A stretch of DNA of 64,000 bases from Rhodobacteraceae bacterium (ex Bugula neritina AB1) (GTDB lineage Bacteria; Pseudomonadota; Alphaproteobacteria; Rhodobacterales; Rhodobacteraceae): the NCBI GenBank assembly GCA_001730095.1, contig MDLF01000101.1, forward strand, positions 1-64,000, given 5' to 3'. The position numbers and the translations under genes are program-made. Shown here piece after piece: positions 36,426 to 46,282 of this stretch. Below the pieces are notes generated by a model, which saw only the letters and a program-made list of their open reading frames with translations, searched no databases and was not told where the DNA came from. Each line of letters opens with the position of its first letter. Within the stretch, counting starts at the first letter, position 1.

Positions 36426-37112
36426 TCAGGCGACGAGTCGATAACCGCCCGATTCCGTCACCAACAAGCGCGCATTCGACGGATCCGGCTCAATCTTCTG
36501 CCGCAGACGGTAGATGTGGGTTTCCAGAGTATGGGTTGTCACACCTGCATTGTACCCCCAAACCTCGTGCAGCAGCACGTCGCGGGGGACAACCCCGTCG
36601 CTGGAACGGTAAAGGAACTTGAGGATATTGGTCTCTTTCTCGGTCAGCCGGATTTTGCGCTCTTCCTCGGTGATCAACAGCTTCATCGAAGGTTTAAAGG
36701 TATACGGACCCAACGCAAAAACCGCGTCCTCTGACTGCTCATGCTGCCGCAGCTGAGCCCGGATCCGAGCCAGCAAAACCGGGAACTTGAACGGCTTGGA
36801 GACATAGTCGTTGGCACCGGCATCCAAACCCAAAATGGTGTCCGCATCGGTGTCATGGCCCGTTAGCATCAGAATCGGTGCCTTCACGCCTTGCTTACGC
36901 ATCAGACGGCACAGCTCCCGTCCGTCGGTATCAGGCAGGCCAACGTCCAGAATAATCAGATCGTAAAGGGCCTCCTTGGCGCGCTCCATCGCGGTTTGAC
37001 CATTCTCCGCTTCGAACACGTCGAAGTCCTCAGTCATCACCAGCTGCTCGCTTAAGGCCTCGCGCAGATCTTCATCGTCATCAACCAGCAGAATTTTCTT
37101 CAGTTGCGCCAT
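36426..37112 (-). CDS. OmpR/PhoB-family response regulator
   Basis: The 228-residue protein has a receiver domain with acidic cluster DDDED at 11-15, phosphoacceptor Asp56 in IILDVGLPD, the conserved Thr in LMLTGH and Lys in YVSKPFKF. It is joined to a winged-helix DNA-binding domain (KIRLTEKETNILKFLYR; THTLETHIYRLRQKIEPD). No histidine kinase is adjacent, so it is an orphan whose partner lies elsewhere. ATG 37112 follows AGGAG. It is divergent from ribA with 173 bp between, which may hold sites for both. Confidence 0.93.
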   Translation of the reverse strand: MAQLKKILLVDDDEDLREALSEQLVMTEDFDVFEAENGQTAMERAKEALYDLIILDVGLPDTDGRELCRLMRKQGVKAPILMLTGHDTDADTILGLDAGANDYVSKPFKFPVLLARIRAQLRQHEQSEDAVFALGPYTFKPSMKLLITEEERKIRLTEKETNILKFLYRSSDGVVPRDVLLHEVWGYNAGVTTHTLETHIYRLRQKIEPDPSNARLLVTESGGYRLVA

Positions 37113-37285
37113 TTGCTCGCTCTCCTGTTCTCATGACAACACATGCGCATCCCTTACGTCCACGGCAAGATTTGCTGCAAAACTCTCACGCCGACGTGTC
37201 CATGGCATGGAAAATGTTTCACATCCGTTGCATTAAGGCGTAAAGACAGCGAGCCTTTGTTACAAAATAACACCGGATCCCCCTC

Positions 37286-38374
37286 ATGACCCTGATGCCC
37301 ACCATGATCGAACTGCTGGCCCGCGCCCGGGTCGATCTGCGTATGGGCCTGCCAGTGGTTTTAACCAATGGCGGGGAGGCCGCATTGGCCATAGCCGTGG
37401 AGACGCTGACAGAGACACGCCTGTCAGAGATGCGCGCCCTGGGTCCGCTGGATTTGGCTCTGACGGCCCGCCGTGCAGAAACACTGAAGGCACGGGTTTA
37501 TGACACGGATATTGCTCGGGTGAATGTTCCCATGTCCGAAGGGCTGGCTTGGGTTCAGTCCCTGGCGGATCCGGCAAACGATCTGAACACACCAATGAAA
37601 GGTCCGCTGTCCAGTTTGCGAGACGGCAGTTCAGAATTGCACCGGCTGGCAATTGCCTTGGTGAAATCCGCACGGCTGCTGCCTGCCGCAGCCCTGATCC
37701 CGCTTGACCAGGCCGATAAATTCGCCGCGCATCATGGGCTTACCGCCATTTCCCAAAGTGCCGCGGCTCCGCTTCTCAGCGAAAGCTCGCCGCTGCACCC
37801 GGTCGCTGCCGCCCGCCTGCCAATGACGGCAGCGGAAGCTGGACGGCTCCACATCTTCCGTCCAGAAGACGGTGCAGAAGAACATTATGCAGTGGAAATC
37901 GGCCGCCCGGACCGAACCAAGCCTGTCCTTGCCCGACTGCATTCCGCCTGTTTCACTGGCGACGTGCTCGGCTCACTGAAATGCGATTGCGGCCCCCAGC
38001 TGCACGGCGCATTGGCACAGATGGGCGCGGAAGGTGCCGGTGTTCTTCTCTATCTCAACCAGGAAGGCCGTGGCATTGGTCTGGCCAACAAGATGCGGGC
38101 CTATTCGCTGCAGGATCAGGGCTTTGACACGGTGGAAGCCAACCACCGTCTGGGTTTTGAAGACGACGAGCGTGATTTCCGGTTGGGTTCGGCCATTCTG
38201 CAAGAGTTGGGCTTTTCGCAGGTGCGGCTGCTGACCAATAACCCGAACAAAATCGCAATGATGGAGAAAACCGGCATTCAAGTGATGGAACGGGTGCCGT
38301 TGAAAGTGGGGGAGAACGCCCACAATCAGCAATACCTTGCCACCAAGGCCCGCAAATCGGGACATATGCTGTAA
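37286..38374 (+). CDS. ribA: GTP cyclohydrolase II
   Basis: The 362-residue protein ends in a complete GTP cyclohydrolase II domain, the first step of riboflavin synthesis. The zinc cysteines are in HSACFTGDVLGSLKCDCG, and NQEGRGIGLANKMRAY and LLTNNPNKI are family signatures. About 180 N-terminal residues precede the domain; they resemble neither an intact RibB nor anything I know, and such extended RibA forms are usual in this family of bacteria. The stop codon overlaps the ATG of the next gene in TAATG, so the two are co-translated. Confidence 0.92.
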   Translation: MTLMPTMIELLARARVDLRMGLPVVLTNGGEAALAIAVETLTETRLSEMRALGPLDLALTARRAETLKARVYDTDIARVNVPMSEGLAWVQSLADPANDLNTPMKGPLSSLRDGSSELHRLAIALVKSARLLPAAALIPLDQADKFAAHHGLTAISQSAAAPLLSESSPLHPVAAARLPMTAAEAGRLHIFRPEDGAEEHYAVEIGRPDRTKPVLARLHSACFTGDVLGSLKCDCGPQLHGALAQMGAEGAGVLLYLNQEGRGIGLANKMRAYSLQDQGFDTVEANHRLGFEDDERDFRLGSAILQELGFSQVRLLTNNPNKIAMMEKTGIQVMERVPLKVGENAHNQQYLATKARKSGHML

Positions 38375-38883
38375 TGACGCCCACAGATCTGGTCCTGACA
38401 CCGGCCGGCGTCCGTTTTTGGGGCAGGGTGGTCCCATGCACCATCGGGAAAGGTGGCATAACCGCAGACAAACGCGAAGGCGATGGCGCAACACCCGTGG
38501 GCACCCATAGAATTGCCGGCATGCTTTACCGCCCCGACCGGATACCCCGCCCGGCCCCCTGGGCGGAACCTATCGGACCAGGCGATTTGTGGTCAGATGA
38601 TGTTGGCCATGACTTCTATAACCTGAAAGTCCGGGCGCCCTGCGCTTTCAGCCACGAAAAACTGCGCCGGGCAGATCCGCTGTATGATCTGATCCTGATC
38701 ATCGACTGGAACTGGCCCGATGCGATCCCCGGCAGGGGATCAGCCATTTTCATCCACCAATGGCGCCGTCCCGGCTATCCAACCGAAGGGTGCATCGCCT
38801 TTTCCAGAGCTGACCTTCACTGGATCGCGTCACGGGTGCAGGTTGGCACCAGGGTTATAGTGCCAGACCTGGCTGCGTACTGA
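38374..38883 (+). CDS. L,D-transpeptidase family protein (YkuD domain)
   Basis: The 169-residue protein is a bare YkuD domain. The catalytic pattern is present: histidine in AIFIHQWRR and cysteine in PTEGCIAFSRADL. Such enzymes form 3-3 cross-links or attach proteins to peptidoglycan, but this one has no signal peptide, so export or an intracellular role is unclear. It is translationally coupled to ribA, a link without an obvious functional reason. It converges with yggS, 29 bp away. Confidence 0.88.
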   Translation: MTPTDLVLTPAGVRFWGRVVPCTIGKGGITADKREGDGATPVGTHRIAGMLYRPDRIPRPAPWAEPIGPGDLWSDDVGHDFYNLKVRAPCAFSHEKLRRADPLYDLILIIDWNWPDAIPGRGSAIFIHQWRRPGYPTEGCIAFSRADLHWIASRVQVGTRVIVPDLAAY

Positions 38884-38912
38884 CGCCTCCAGACCTTAGG
38901 CAAAGCTATAAG

Positions 38913-39563
38913 TCAGTACGTACGATCGCCAAAGATCGCCGATCCGACCCTTACATGCGTCGCGCCAAGAGCAATCGCTTTTTCGAAATCGCTGCTCATT
39001 CCCATCGACAGCCCCTGCAAGCCATTGCGCTCGGCGATCTTGGCCAACAGCGCAAAATGCAGGCTCGGCTCTTCGTTCACCGGCGGAATGCACATCAGCC
39101 CTCTCACGGGCAAGTCCAGCTTGCGGCACTCGGCAACAAAGGCATCCGCATCAGACGGCATCACCCCGGCCTTCTGCTCTTCTTCGCCGGTATTCACCTG
39201 TACAAACAGTCCCGGGCACTTTCCCAGTTCCTGCGCAAGCCGGGCAATCGTATTGGCCAGCTTGGGCCGGTCCACAGAATGAATATTGTCAAACAAGTCC
39301 ATTGCCTGACGCGCCTTGTTGGTTTGCAGCGGCCCGATCAGGTGCAGGTCAATGCCGTCAAACTGCGCGGCAAAACCCGGCCATTTGCCTGCCGCTTCCT
39401 GCACCTTGTTCTCGCCAAAGCACCGGTGACCTTCTTCCAGCACCGCCTCAACCCGTTCGTTCGGCTGTACCTTGGACACCGCTATCAGCTGCACACTGCC
39501 CGGCACACGGCCCGCATTGTTTTCGGCCTCGGCAATTCTGGATTTGATCTCTACAAGCGGCAT
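38913..39563 (-). CDS. yggS: YggS-family pyridoxal phosphate homeostasis protein
   Basis: The 216-residue protein is a single PLP-binding barrel of the YggS/PLPBP family. The PLP lysine is Lys31 in LIAVSKVQPNE, and HLIGPLQTNKA, LFVQVNTGEEEQKAG and LSMGMSSDFEKAI follow, the last being the phosphate-binding signature. The family keeps PLP and amino acid pools in balance and has no catalytic activity of its own. ATG 39563 lies in a region with a 20-bp-spaced direct repeat upstream. Confidence 0.94.
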   Translation of the reverse strand: MPLVEIKSRIAEAENNAGRVPGSVQLIAVSKVQPNERVEAVLEEGHRCFGENKVQEAAGKWPGFAAQFDGIDLHLIGPLQTNKARQAMDLFDNIHSVDRPKLANTIARLAQELGKCPGLFVQVNTGEEEQKAGVMPSDADAFVAECRKLDLPVRGLMCIPPVNEEPSLHFALLAKIAERNGLQGLSMGMSSDFEKAIALGATHVRVGSAIFGDRTY

Positions 39564-39576
39564 GGTCCGGCCTCAT

Positions 39577-39605
39577 CACTGTTTGGCCGCAAAAAACACT
39601 GTTTG
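39577..39605. repeat. Direct repeat CACTGTTTG, two copies 20 bp apart, upstream of yggS
   Basis: CACTGTTTG occurs at 39577-39585 and 39597-39605, exactly two helix turns apart, 14-42 bp upstream of the yggS start. An A-run lies between. This is the layout of a tandem regulator-binding site, but the protein is unknown. Confidence 0.4.
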
Positions 39606-39626
39606 CTAGGAAATGTTAAGAGGCAA

Positions 39627-39658
39627 AAGAAAAGGGCGGGTTCCAAAGGAACCCGCCC
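39627..39658 (-). terminator. Intrinsic terminator of the porin gene
   Basis: On the minus strand an 11-bp perfect stem (GGGCGGGTTCC with GGAACCCGCCC, loop TTT) is followed by TTTTCTTTTG. It lies 28 bp beyond the porin stop. Strong termination suits a highly expressed outer membrane protein gene. Confidence 0.9.
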
Positions 39659-39685
39659 CGAAAACCACGCTAAGCGTGCTTCAGC

Positions 39686-40642
39686 TTAGAAGCTGAAGTG
39701 CAGACCCGCTTGCAGGGAGTTTTCGTTGGTGGCTGCGTGCGAGCTTACAGCACCAGCAACGAAGGTCACGCCGCCGCCCAGGTCATACTCGTAGTTGATG
39801 CCGAAGGCAGTGCCGTCACGGCCAGCTGCGGTGTTCTGGTCTGCGGAGTTCACCCATGCAACGATGGTCGAAGCAGAACCGATCTCTACATCACCAGCCA
39901 GGGTGATGGAGTCGCTCGCGTCGGTGGTACCGTAGGACAGGGTGGCACCGAACTGACCGAAGTCGCCGCCAACCGCAAAGAAGCCCAGCTCGTCATCAGC
40001 AACAGCGTTCGAGTCCTGGTAAGCACCAGTCACGAAGTAGTCGCCGAAGGAGTAGCTCAGCATGATCGCAGTGCGCTGCAGGCCATCTGCGGAGCCAGCA
40101 ACGGTGCCGCCGTTCGACTGCGAGTAGGAGATGTGGCCGGTGAAGCCGCCTGCGGAGTAGATCGCTTCGATGCCGTTACGGCCAGCGCCCGCGGAGGTGA
40201 AGGTATCCCAGTTGAAGGCGTTGCCGATGGCCAGGGAGTTGAAGCCCATGCCGTCGATGCCGGTGTCAACAGAGGTGGTGTTCAGGTACAGGCCCGGTGC
40301 GGAGTCGATCGCGCCCCAGATGTTGCCAACGTTCACACGCAGGCCGCCGTATGCGACGTGGAACTGCGGTGCGGACCATGCTGCCACACCCGGGGTGCCG
40401 TCACGGCTTTCTGCCTGGGCACGGATACGGCCGCCAACAGTCACGCCGCCGTCGGTTTCGGTCGACGCGTCGAACTGCAGACGGAAACGGCTGGTGATGT
40501 TGGTGTCGGAACGACCAGCAACGGCGTCATTGGCTTCGTTCCAGTCCAGGCCGAAACGGCCATAGCCGGAAACGCGAACTTCTGCAGCAGCCATGCTTGC
40601 AGTGGCGATCAGCGCGGTAGTCGCGAAGAGAACCTTTTTCAT
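39686..40642 (-). CDS. Porin
   Basis: The 318-residue protein has a Sec signal peptide (MKKVLFATTALIATASMAAA, cleavage before EVRVSGYGRFGLDW) and then alternating short beta-strands rich in Gly, Asn and aromatic residues, ending in a terminal Phe (LQAGLHFSF), the signal for outer membrane assembly. It matches the porin type found in Rhodobacter and relatives and should form a trimeric channel for small solutes. It has its own strong terminator and a long upstream region. Confidence 0.93.
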   Translation of the reverse strand: MKKVLFATTALIATASMAAAEVRVSGYGRFGLDWNEANDAVAGRSDTNITSRFRLQFDASTETDGGVTVGGRIRAQAESRDGTPGVAAWSAPQFHVAYGGLRVNVGNIWGAIDSAPGLYLNTTSVDTGIDGMGFNSLAIGNAFNWDTFTSAGAGRNGIEAIYSAGGFTGHISYSQSNGGTVAGSADGLQRTAIMLSYSFGDYFVTGAYQDSNAVADDELGFFAVGGDFGQFGATLSYGTTDASDSITLAGDVEIGSASTIVAWVNSADQNTAAGRDGTAFGINYEYDLGGGVTFVAGAVSSHAATNENSLQAGLHFSF

Positions 40643-40953
40643 AGTTTTTCCCTCGGTTTTCTATTCCACAGCCCAAACCGGGGAATCCGGCGTGGGTATG
40701 CCAAGGGGTTTCGCTCTTTCACCCCCATTTTGGCAAGGCTTGGGAAAGTCACATGAAACGATGCGGGCCGGGATGGTGCAGCTTTGCCACAGTCTACACC
40801 ACCCAGACGCCTGAAACGGCTCCGATCCGCAGTCCCAGAGGCATCCAACCTTCAAAATACCCCACAGGAGCAGAGTCATAGAAGCCAAAGCCCTTGCTCC
40901 GCCAACACCGCTTGCGTTAGGTGTTCGCGCAGAAAATGGCTCCGGGAGCGGTT
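40643..40953. other. Gene-free 311-bp stretch between the divergent porin and DUF3576 genes
   Basis: No credible frame lies here. The porin leader must start in the left part. Near the right end AACACC and GGTGTT (within about 40908-40925) form a short inverted repeat with a 10-base gap, and GCTCCGGGAGC (40939-40949) includes the ribosome site of the DUF3576 gene. I could not find a promoter of good quality for either gene by eye. Confidence 0.4.
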
Positions 40954-41436
40954 ATGAAATACGGAAAAACACTGCGGGTGACAGTGATCGGCGCGATCTG
41001 CCTCAGCCTTGCGGCCTGCGGCGGCCGGGGCGGAAAAACACCGTCCAGCACTGCGCGCACAACAAGCCACAAAGAAGAGATCCAGGGGGCAGCGACCAAA
41101 TCCTCTGTCTTCGATTTCCTAAACGCCAAGCCGGATCAGACCGTGCAGGTGAACCGGTATCTCTGGACAGCCAGCCTGGATGTGCTGAGCTTTTTGCCGG
41201 TTCAATCCGTCGATCCGTTCACCGGCGTCATTGTAACTGGCTACGGCACCCCGCCCGGCGGCGGCCGTTCCTACCGTGCGACCATCCACATCAAGGATCC
41301 GGCACTTGATGCGCGATCCCTGAACGTCGCGCTGCAATCCAAAGGCGGCGCGGTCAGTGCCAGCACCACTCGCGCCGTTGAAGACGCGATTCTTTCGCGT
41401 GCGCGCCAGCTGCGCATTGCTGACGGAAAACTCTGA
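40954..41436 (+). CDS. DUF3576 lipoprotein
   Basis: The 160-residue protein starts with a lipoprotein signal ending in LAACGG (Cys about residue 22) from ATG 40954, with GGGAG in front; the GTG at 40921 would only add residues before the signal. The mature part contains NRYLWTASLDVLSFLPVQSVDPFTGVI and ends in DAILSRARQLRIA, typical of DUF3576. The family is conserved in alphaproteobacteria beside leuS-lptE-holA and is thought of as an envelope protein; its function is unknown. Confidence 0.88.
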   Translation: MKYGKTLRVTVIGAICLSLAACGGRGGKTPSSTARTTSHKEEIQGAATKSSVFDFLNAKPDQTVQVNRYLWTASLDVLSFLPVQSVDPFTGVIVTGYGTPPGGGRSYRATIHIKDPALDARSLNVALQSKGGAVSASTTRAVEDAILSRARQLRIADGKL

Positions 41437-41480
41437 CCTTCTGCCCTCTGGAATCACCAGCCAAACCCCATTATCAGGAA

Positions 41481-41505
41481 CGCCGGGCCAATAGCCCGGC
41501 GTTTT
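41481..41505 (+). terminator. Intrinsic terminator hairpin immediately before leuS
   Basis: CGCCGGGC (41481-41488) and GCCCGGCG (41494-41501) form a perfect 8-bp stem with a 5-base loop, followed by TTTT. It would end the DUF3576 transcript, but it finishes 1 base before one possible leuS ATG (41507) and 19 bases before the likelier one (41525). Confidence 0.85.
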
Positions 41506-41524
41506 CATGCAAAGGACCGCTCTG

Positions 41525-44089
41525 ATGTCGCGTTACTCCGCCACGGAAATCGAAGCAAAATGGCAGGAAGCTTGGGATAAGGCTGGAATTTTCCAGGCCA
41601 AACGCACCGGCGGCAAGCCGAAGTATTACGTGCTGGAGATGTTCCCCTACCCCTCGGGCAAGCTGCACATGGGCCATGTGCGCAACTACACCATGGGCGA
41701 CGTGATTGCGCGTTACAAACTGTCCACCGGCCACAACGTGCTGCATCCGATGGGTTTTGACGCCTTTGGCATGCCGGCTGAGAACGCCGCGATGGCTTCG
41801 GGCGGGCACCCCAAGGACTGGACCTACTCAAACATCGACACCATGGTCGAGCAGATGAAACCGCTGGGCCTGTCGCTGGATTGGTCCCGCATGTTCGCCA
41901 CCTGTGACCCGGAATATTACGGCCAGCAGCAGGCACTGTTCCTCGATTTCCTGGAAAAGGGCCTGGTCTATCGCAAAAACGCCGTGGTGAACTGGGATCC
42001 GGTCGACATGACCGTGCTGGCCAACGAGCAGGTTGAAAACGGCCGTGGCTGGCGTTCCGGCGCGCTGGTGGAGCGGCGCGAGCTCACGCAATGGTTCTTC
42101 AAGATTTCGGATATGTCCGAAGAGCTGCTGTCGGCGCTGGACAACCTGGAGAACTGGCCGGCCAAGGTCCGCCTGATGCAGGAAAACTGGATCGGCAAGT
42201 CGCGCGGGTTGCAGTTCTCGTTTGAACGCACCGACGGCGGCGAGGCGATTGAGGTCTACACCACCCGCCCCGACACGCTGAATGGTGCATCTTTTGTCGG
42301 CATTTCGCCCGACCATCCGATTGCAAAAGGCTTGGAAGCCGAATCAGAAGAGGTGGCAGCCTTTGTCGCCGAATGCCGCAAGGGCGGCACCACAGAAGAA
42401 GCCATCGAGACGGCTGAGAAGCTGGGCTATGACACCGGCATCCGGGTCAAACATCCGCTGAACCCCGAATGGGAGCTGCCGGTCTGGATCGCCAACTTCA
42501 TCCTGATGGATTACGGCACCGGCGCGATCTTCGCCTGCCCGGCGCATGACCAGCGCGACCTCGACTTCTGCCGCAAGTATGATCTGCCGGTTACCGACAC
42601 CTTCTTTGCGCTGGACAATGATTCTCCGGTTGCAAACGAGGCCTTTGTGCCGCCGAAAACCGAGAAAGTCCGCTGGGTCGATCACTTTGCCGGGCTGACA
42701 GAGGCCACCGGCGAAGAGGCGATCAACGCCACTGTCGATTTCGCGGAAAGCGCGGGCTGGGGCCAGGGCGTCACCAAATACCGCCTGCGCGACTGGGGCC
42801 TGAGCCGCCAGCGCTATTGGGGCTGCCCAATTCCCGTCGTCCATTGCGAAGACTGCGGCGTGGTCCCGGAAAAGAAAGAGAACCTGCCGATTGCCCTGCC
42901 CTATGACGAAGACGGCAAGGCCATCGACTTTTCCGTGCCGGGCAACCCGCTGGACCGCCACCCGAGCTGGCGCAACTGCGCCTGCCCGTCCTGCGGTAAA
43001 CCTGCGCAGCGCGAAACCGACACCATGGACACATTCGTCGATTCGTCCTGGTACTTTGCCCGCTTCACCGCCCCGCGCGCCGAAACCCCGACCGACATGG
43101 CCGAGGCCGAATACTGGATGAACGTCGACCAGTACATCGGCGGCATTGAACACGCGATCCTGCACCTGCTCTACTCGCGCTTCTTTGCCCGTGCGATGCA
43201 GATCTGCGGCCACCTGCCCCAAAAATCGGCAGAGCCGTTCGATGCGCTGTTCACCCAAGGCATGGTGACCCACGCGATCTACAAGACAGCCAATGATCAG
43301 GGTCGCCCGGTCTATCATTACCCCGAGGAAGTAGAGCTGCGCGATGGCAAGGGCTTCCTGAAGGACGGCAGTGAAGTAGAGATCATCCCGTCGGCCAAGA
43401 TGTCCAAATCCAAAAACAATGTGGTGGACCCGCTGCATATCATCTCGTCTTTCGGCGCCGATACTGCACGGTGGTTCGTGCTGTCTGATTCGCCGCCTGA
43501 ACGGGATGTGGAATGGACCGCCTCGGGCGCCGAGGCGGCCTATAAGCACCTGAACCGGGTCTGGAATCTGTGCGACCGGATTGGCGAGATGGACCCAGGA
43601 GCGGCAGGCCAAGGCGACGACGAACTGCTGCGCGAGATGCACAAATGCATCCGCGACGTGACCTTGGGTGTTGATTCCTTTGGCTTCAACGCGGCGATTG
43701 CAAAACTCTATGCCTTCACCAGCACCCTGGCCAAATCCAAGGCCAGCGCCAAGGCGCAGAAACAGGCGATCATGACACTGGCCCAGCTGATGGCGCCGAT
43801 GACCCCGCACCTGGCCGAGGACATCTGGAGCCATCAGGGTGGTGAAGGATTGGTCGCCACCGCGCCATGGCCGGTTGCGGATGAGGCAATGCTGGTCGAG
43901 AACACCGTCACCCTGCCGATCCAGATCAACGGCAAACGCCGCGGTGAAATTGAGGTCGCCAAGGATCTCGACAAGGCAGAGGTTGAAAAACTGGCGCTTG
44001 CACACGAAGCTGTGCAGAAGGCGCTGAATGGCGGCGCCCCGAAAAAGGTGATCGTCGTACCGGGCCGAATTGTGAATGTTGTTGCTTAA
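41525..44089 (+). CDS. leuS: Leucyl-tRNA synthetase
   Basis: The 854-residue protein is a class I synthetase that charges tRNA-Leu. The HIGH motif appears as HMGH at 48-51 within [13 protein letters not shown], and KMSKS is exact in [14 protein letters not shown]. The editing domain ([20 protein letters not shown]) is complete. I take ATG 41525, with AAGGAC in front, over ATG 41507, which would directly abut the terminator. It begins the operon leuS-lptE-holA. Confidence 0.97.
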   Translation: MSRYSATEIEAKWQEAWDKAGIFQAKRTGGKPKYYVLEMFPYPSGKLHMGHVRNYTMGDVIARYKLSTGHNVLHPMGFDAFGMPAENAAMASGGHPKDWTYSNIDTMVEQMKPLGLSLDWSRMFATCDPEYYGQQQALFLDFLEKGLVYRKNAVVNWDPVDMTVLANEQVENGRGWRSGALVERRELTQWFFKISDMSEELLSALDNLENWPAKVRLMQENWIGKSRGLQFSFERTDGGEAIEVYTTRPDTLNGASFVGISPDHPIAKGLEAESEEVAAFVAECRKGGTTEEAIETAEKLGYDTGIRVKHPLNPEWELPVWIANFILMDYGTGAIFACPAHDQRDLDFCRKYDLPVTDTFFALDNDSPVANEAFVPPKTEKVRWVDHFAGLTEATGEEAINATVDFAESAGWGQGVTKYRLRDWGLSRQRYWGCPIPVVHCEDCGVVPEKKENLPIALPYDEDGKAIDFSVPGNPLDRHPSWRNCACPSCGKPAQRETDTMDTFVDSSWYFARFTAPRAETPTDMAEAEYWMNVDQYIGGIEHAILHLLYSRFFARAMQICGHLPQKSAEPFDALFTQGMVTHAIYKTANDQGRPVYHYPEEVELRDGKGFLKDGSEVEIIPSAKMSKSKNNVVDPLHIISSFGADTARWFVLSDSPPERDVEWTASGAEAAYKHLNRVWNLCDRIGEMDPGAAGQGDDELLREMHKCIRDVTLGVDSFGFNAAIAKLYAFTSTLAKSKASAKAQKQAIMTLAQLMAPMTPHLAEDIWSHQGGEGLVATAPWPVADEAMLVENTVTLPIQINGKRRGEIEVAKDLDKAEVEKLALAHEAVQKALNGGAPKKVIVVPGRIVNVVA

Positions 44090-44591
44090 CCCCAAAGCTT
44101 TGCTGCTGGCCCTGCCCCTGCTGGCAGCGGCTTGCGGCTTTACCCCGGTTTACGCCCCCGGCGGCACCGGTTCACAGCTGCATGGCAAAATTGAAATTCA
44201 AGCACCGGAAGATATCGACGGAGCGTCAGGCTCTGATGCGTATTTTCTGGTGCAGCATTTGGAACAGCGCCTCGGCCGCGGCGGCAGTGCGGCCTACAGG
44301 CTGGACCTAAGGCTCAGCACGCAGGAAGAAGGTCAGGCGATTACAGCCGACAATGAAATCACCCGCTATTCCGTCATCGGGACCGCTGATTACGCCTTGA
44401 CCCGTCAGTCTGACGGCAAAGTCACCTCCAGCGGCACAGTGCGGAATTTTACCGGGTATTCCGCAACCGGCTCCACGGTGGAAACCCTGGCCGGCGAGCG
44501 CGACGCCCACAACCGGCTTATGGTGATCCTTGCCGACCAGATTACGGCCCAGATCCTGGCAACCGCGGACCTCTCCGCGCCTGCTGAATGA
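44076..44591 (+). CDS. lptE: LPS-assembly lipoprotein LptE
   Basis: The 171-residue protein has a lipoprotein signal with lipobox LAAACGF (Cys about residue 20) followed by TPVYAPGG, the usual start of alphaproteobacterial LptE. LptE plugs the LptD channel that puts lipopolysaccharide into the outer leaflet. The similarity to enteric LptE is low, as expected; identification rests on the N-terminus and on its place between leuS and holA, which is conserved across proteobacteria. It overlaps leuS by 14 bp. Confidence 0.88.
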   Translation: MLLLNPKALLLALPLLAAACGFTPVYAPGGTGSQLHGKIEIQAPEDIDGASGSDAYFLVQHLEQRLGRGGSAAYRLDLRLSTQEEGQAITADNEITRYSVIGTADYALTRQSDGKVTSSGTVRNFTGYSATGSTVETLAGERDAHNRLMVILADQITAQILATADLSAPAE

Positions 44592-45616
44592 AGCTCTCCC
44601 CGCGCGAGGCCGAGGGCTATTTTGCCAAGCCGGACCCGGGCAAGACCGGCATTCTGATCTATGGCGCTGATGCCATGCGGGTATCGCTGAAACGGCAGCA
44701 GGTGCTGGCCGCCTTGCTGGGCCCCGGCGCTGAGGAGGAGATGCGCCTGACCCGATTGGCAGGGAGCGACTTGCGCAAGGACCCGGCGCAGCTTCTGGAT
44801 GCTGTCAAAGCTGTCGGCTTTTTCCCGGGTGTCCGTGCGGTCTTTGTTGAAGGTGCCAATGACACGGCCACCCCGGCCATCACCGCAGCACTAGAGGAAT
44901 GGCAGCCAGGTGATGCGCAAATCCTGGTGACAGCCGGACAGCTCAAAGCGTCCTCCAAGCTGCGCAAAGCCTTTGAAAGCCACAATAACGCTTATGCAGC
45001 AGGGATTTACGACGACCCGCCTTCACGTGCCGAGATCGAGAGGATTCTGGGCGAGGCCGGTATCCGCGATGTGCCTGGCGACAGCATGTCGGCGCTGACG
45101 GACATCGCCAATGACATCGGCCCCGGCGATTTCTCCCGCATGATCGAGAAGCTCGCACTATACAAGCACGGTGACAGCAGCCCGCTGTCGCTTGAGGATA
45201 TTGGCGCGGTTGCCCCGCAATCGACCGAGGCGGCACTGGATGATGTTCTGAACGTGGTGGCTGAAGGGCGCAGTGCTGAAATCGGCCCGCTGATACGCCG
45301 CCTGCAGGCGCAGGGCACCAACGCGGTGACGCTATGCATTGGCGCAACACGGCATTTCCGAACGCTCTATACCATTGCTGCCGCTCCTGGCGGCCCAGCC
45401 CAGGGCATTGGTCAATTGCGCCCGCCGCTTTACGGCAAACGGCGGGACCGGATGCTGCGGCAGGCCCAGAACTGGGGCGCAAACCGGCTGGAAACTGCGC
45501 TGACGATTATCACCGATACCGATCTGGCTCTGCGTTCCGCCGGACAGACGGCCCCCGCTCTGGCATTGATGGAGCGTGCTCTGATCCGTCTCGCCATGCT
45601 GAGCCGCGCACGTTGA
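44588..45616 (+). CDS. holA: DNA polymerase III delta subunit
   Basis: The 342-residue protein is the clamp-loader subunit that opens the DnaN ring. The start GILIYGADAMRVSLKRQQVL and internal LASGSDLRKDPAQLLDA-like region, together with a helical C-terminal collar domain (LMERALIRLAML), fit HolA. Its ATG overlaps the lptE stop by 4 bp (ATGA). The window therefore holds both the clamp (dnaN) and part of its loader. Confidence 0.9.
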   Translation: MKLSPREAEGYFAKPDPGKTGILIYGADAMRVSLKRQQVLAALLGPGAEEEMRLTRLAGSDLRKDPAQLLDAVKAVGFFPGVRAVFVEGANDTATPAITAALEEWQPGDAQILVTAGQLKASSKLRKAFESHNNAYAAGIYDDPPSRAEIERILGEAGIRDVPGDSMSALTDIANDIGPGDFSRMIEKLALYKHGDSSPLSLEDIGAVAPQSTEAALDDVLNVVAEGRSAEIGPLIRRLQAQGTNAVTLCIGATRHFRTLYTIAAAPGGPAQGIGQLRPPLYGKRRDRMLRQAQNWGANRLETALTIITDTDLALRSAGQTAPALALMERALIRLAMLSRAR

Positions 45617-45691
45617 TCCAGTAACGCACCGTCCTGCTTGATGCACGCTTCCATGCTTCCCATCTTGACTGGGAACAACTGGAGAGAAGCA

Positions 45692-46282
45692 ATGTATACG
45701 GTCACGGGCATTCCGCTCACCCGCACTTTTCGGGTTCTTTGGGCTCTTGAAGAGCTTGGTGTACCTTACCAATTGAACCGGCACGGCCCCCGTAGCCCGG
45801 AGGTTCAAGCGCTGAATGTCTCAGGCAAGGTGCCGGTACTTGAGACCGAAGGTGAGGTTATCACCGATTCCACTGCTATCCTGACCTATCTGGCCGACAA
45901 ACACGGTGCACTGACGGCCCCCGCAGGAACAGTGGCCCGGGCCCAGCAGGACGCGATGACGCATCTGCTGCTGGATGAAATCGATGCTGTTCTTTGGGCG
46001 GCGGCCCGCCACAGTTTCATCCTGCCCGAAGACCAGCGGGTGCCAGAGGTGAAAGCCAGCCTGAAGTGGGAATTTGCCCAAAATCTAGTCCGGCTTGGCG
46101 ACATGATGGCGGGTCCCTTTCTGCTAGGTGACACGTTCACCCTTGCCGACATCATTTGCACCCACTGCCTGAACTGGGCGCACAGTGCCAATTTTCCGGT
46201 CGAAAATGAAAAACTGCAGGACTACGGCAAGCGGATGCGGGAACGCCCGGCGTTTCAGCGGGTTGCAGCACTCTCCAGATAG
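45692..46282 (+). CDS. Glutathione S-transferase family protein
   Basis: The 196-residue protein has an N-terminal thioredoxin-like domain (MYTVTGIPLTRTFRVLWALEELGVPYQL, cis-proline in GKVPVLETEGEVITDSTAILTYLA, where the SNAIL-like DSTAIL binds glutathione) and a helical C-terminal domain. ATG 45692 follows GGAGAG. No substrate can be named. It ends by running 28 bp into the converging flavoprotein gene. Confidence 0.9.
   Translation: MYTVTGIPLTRTFRVLWALEELGVPYQLNRHGPRSPEVQALNVSGKVPVLETEGEVITDSTAILTYLADKHGALTAPAGTVARAQQDAMTHLLLDEIDAVLWAAARHSFILPEDQRVPEVKASLKWEFAQNLVRLGDMMAGPFLLGDTFTLADIICTHCLNWAHSANFPVENEKLQDYGKRMRERPAFQRVAALSR

Noticed and set aside
42344..44095. A 583-codon minus-strand frame
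   Set aside because: It is the shadow of leuS.
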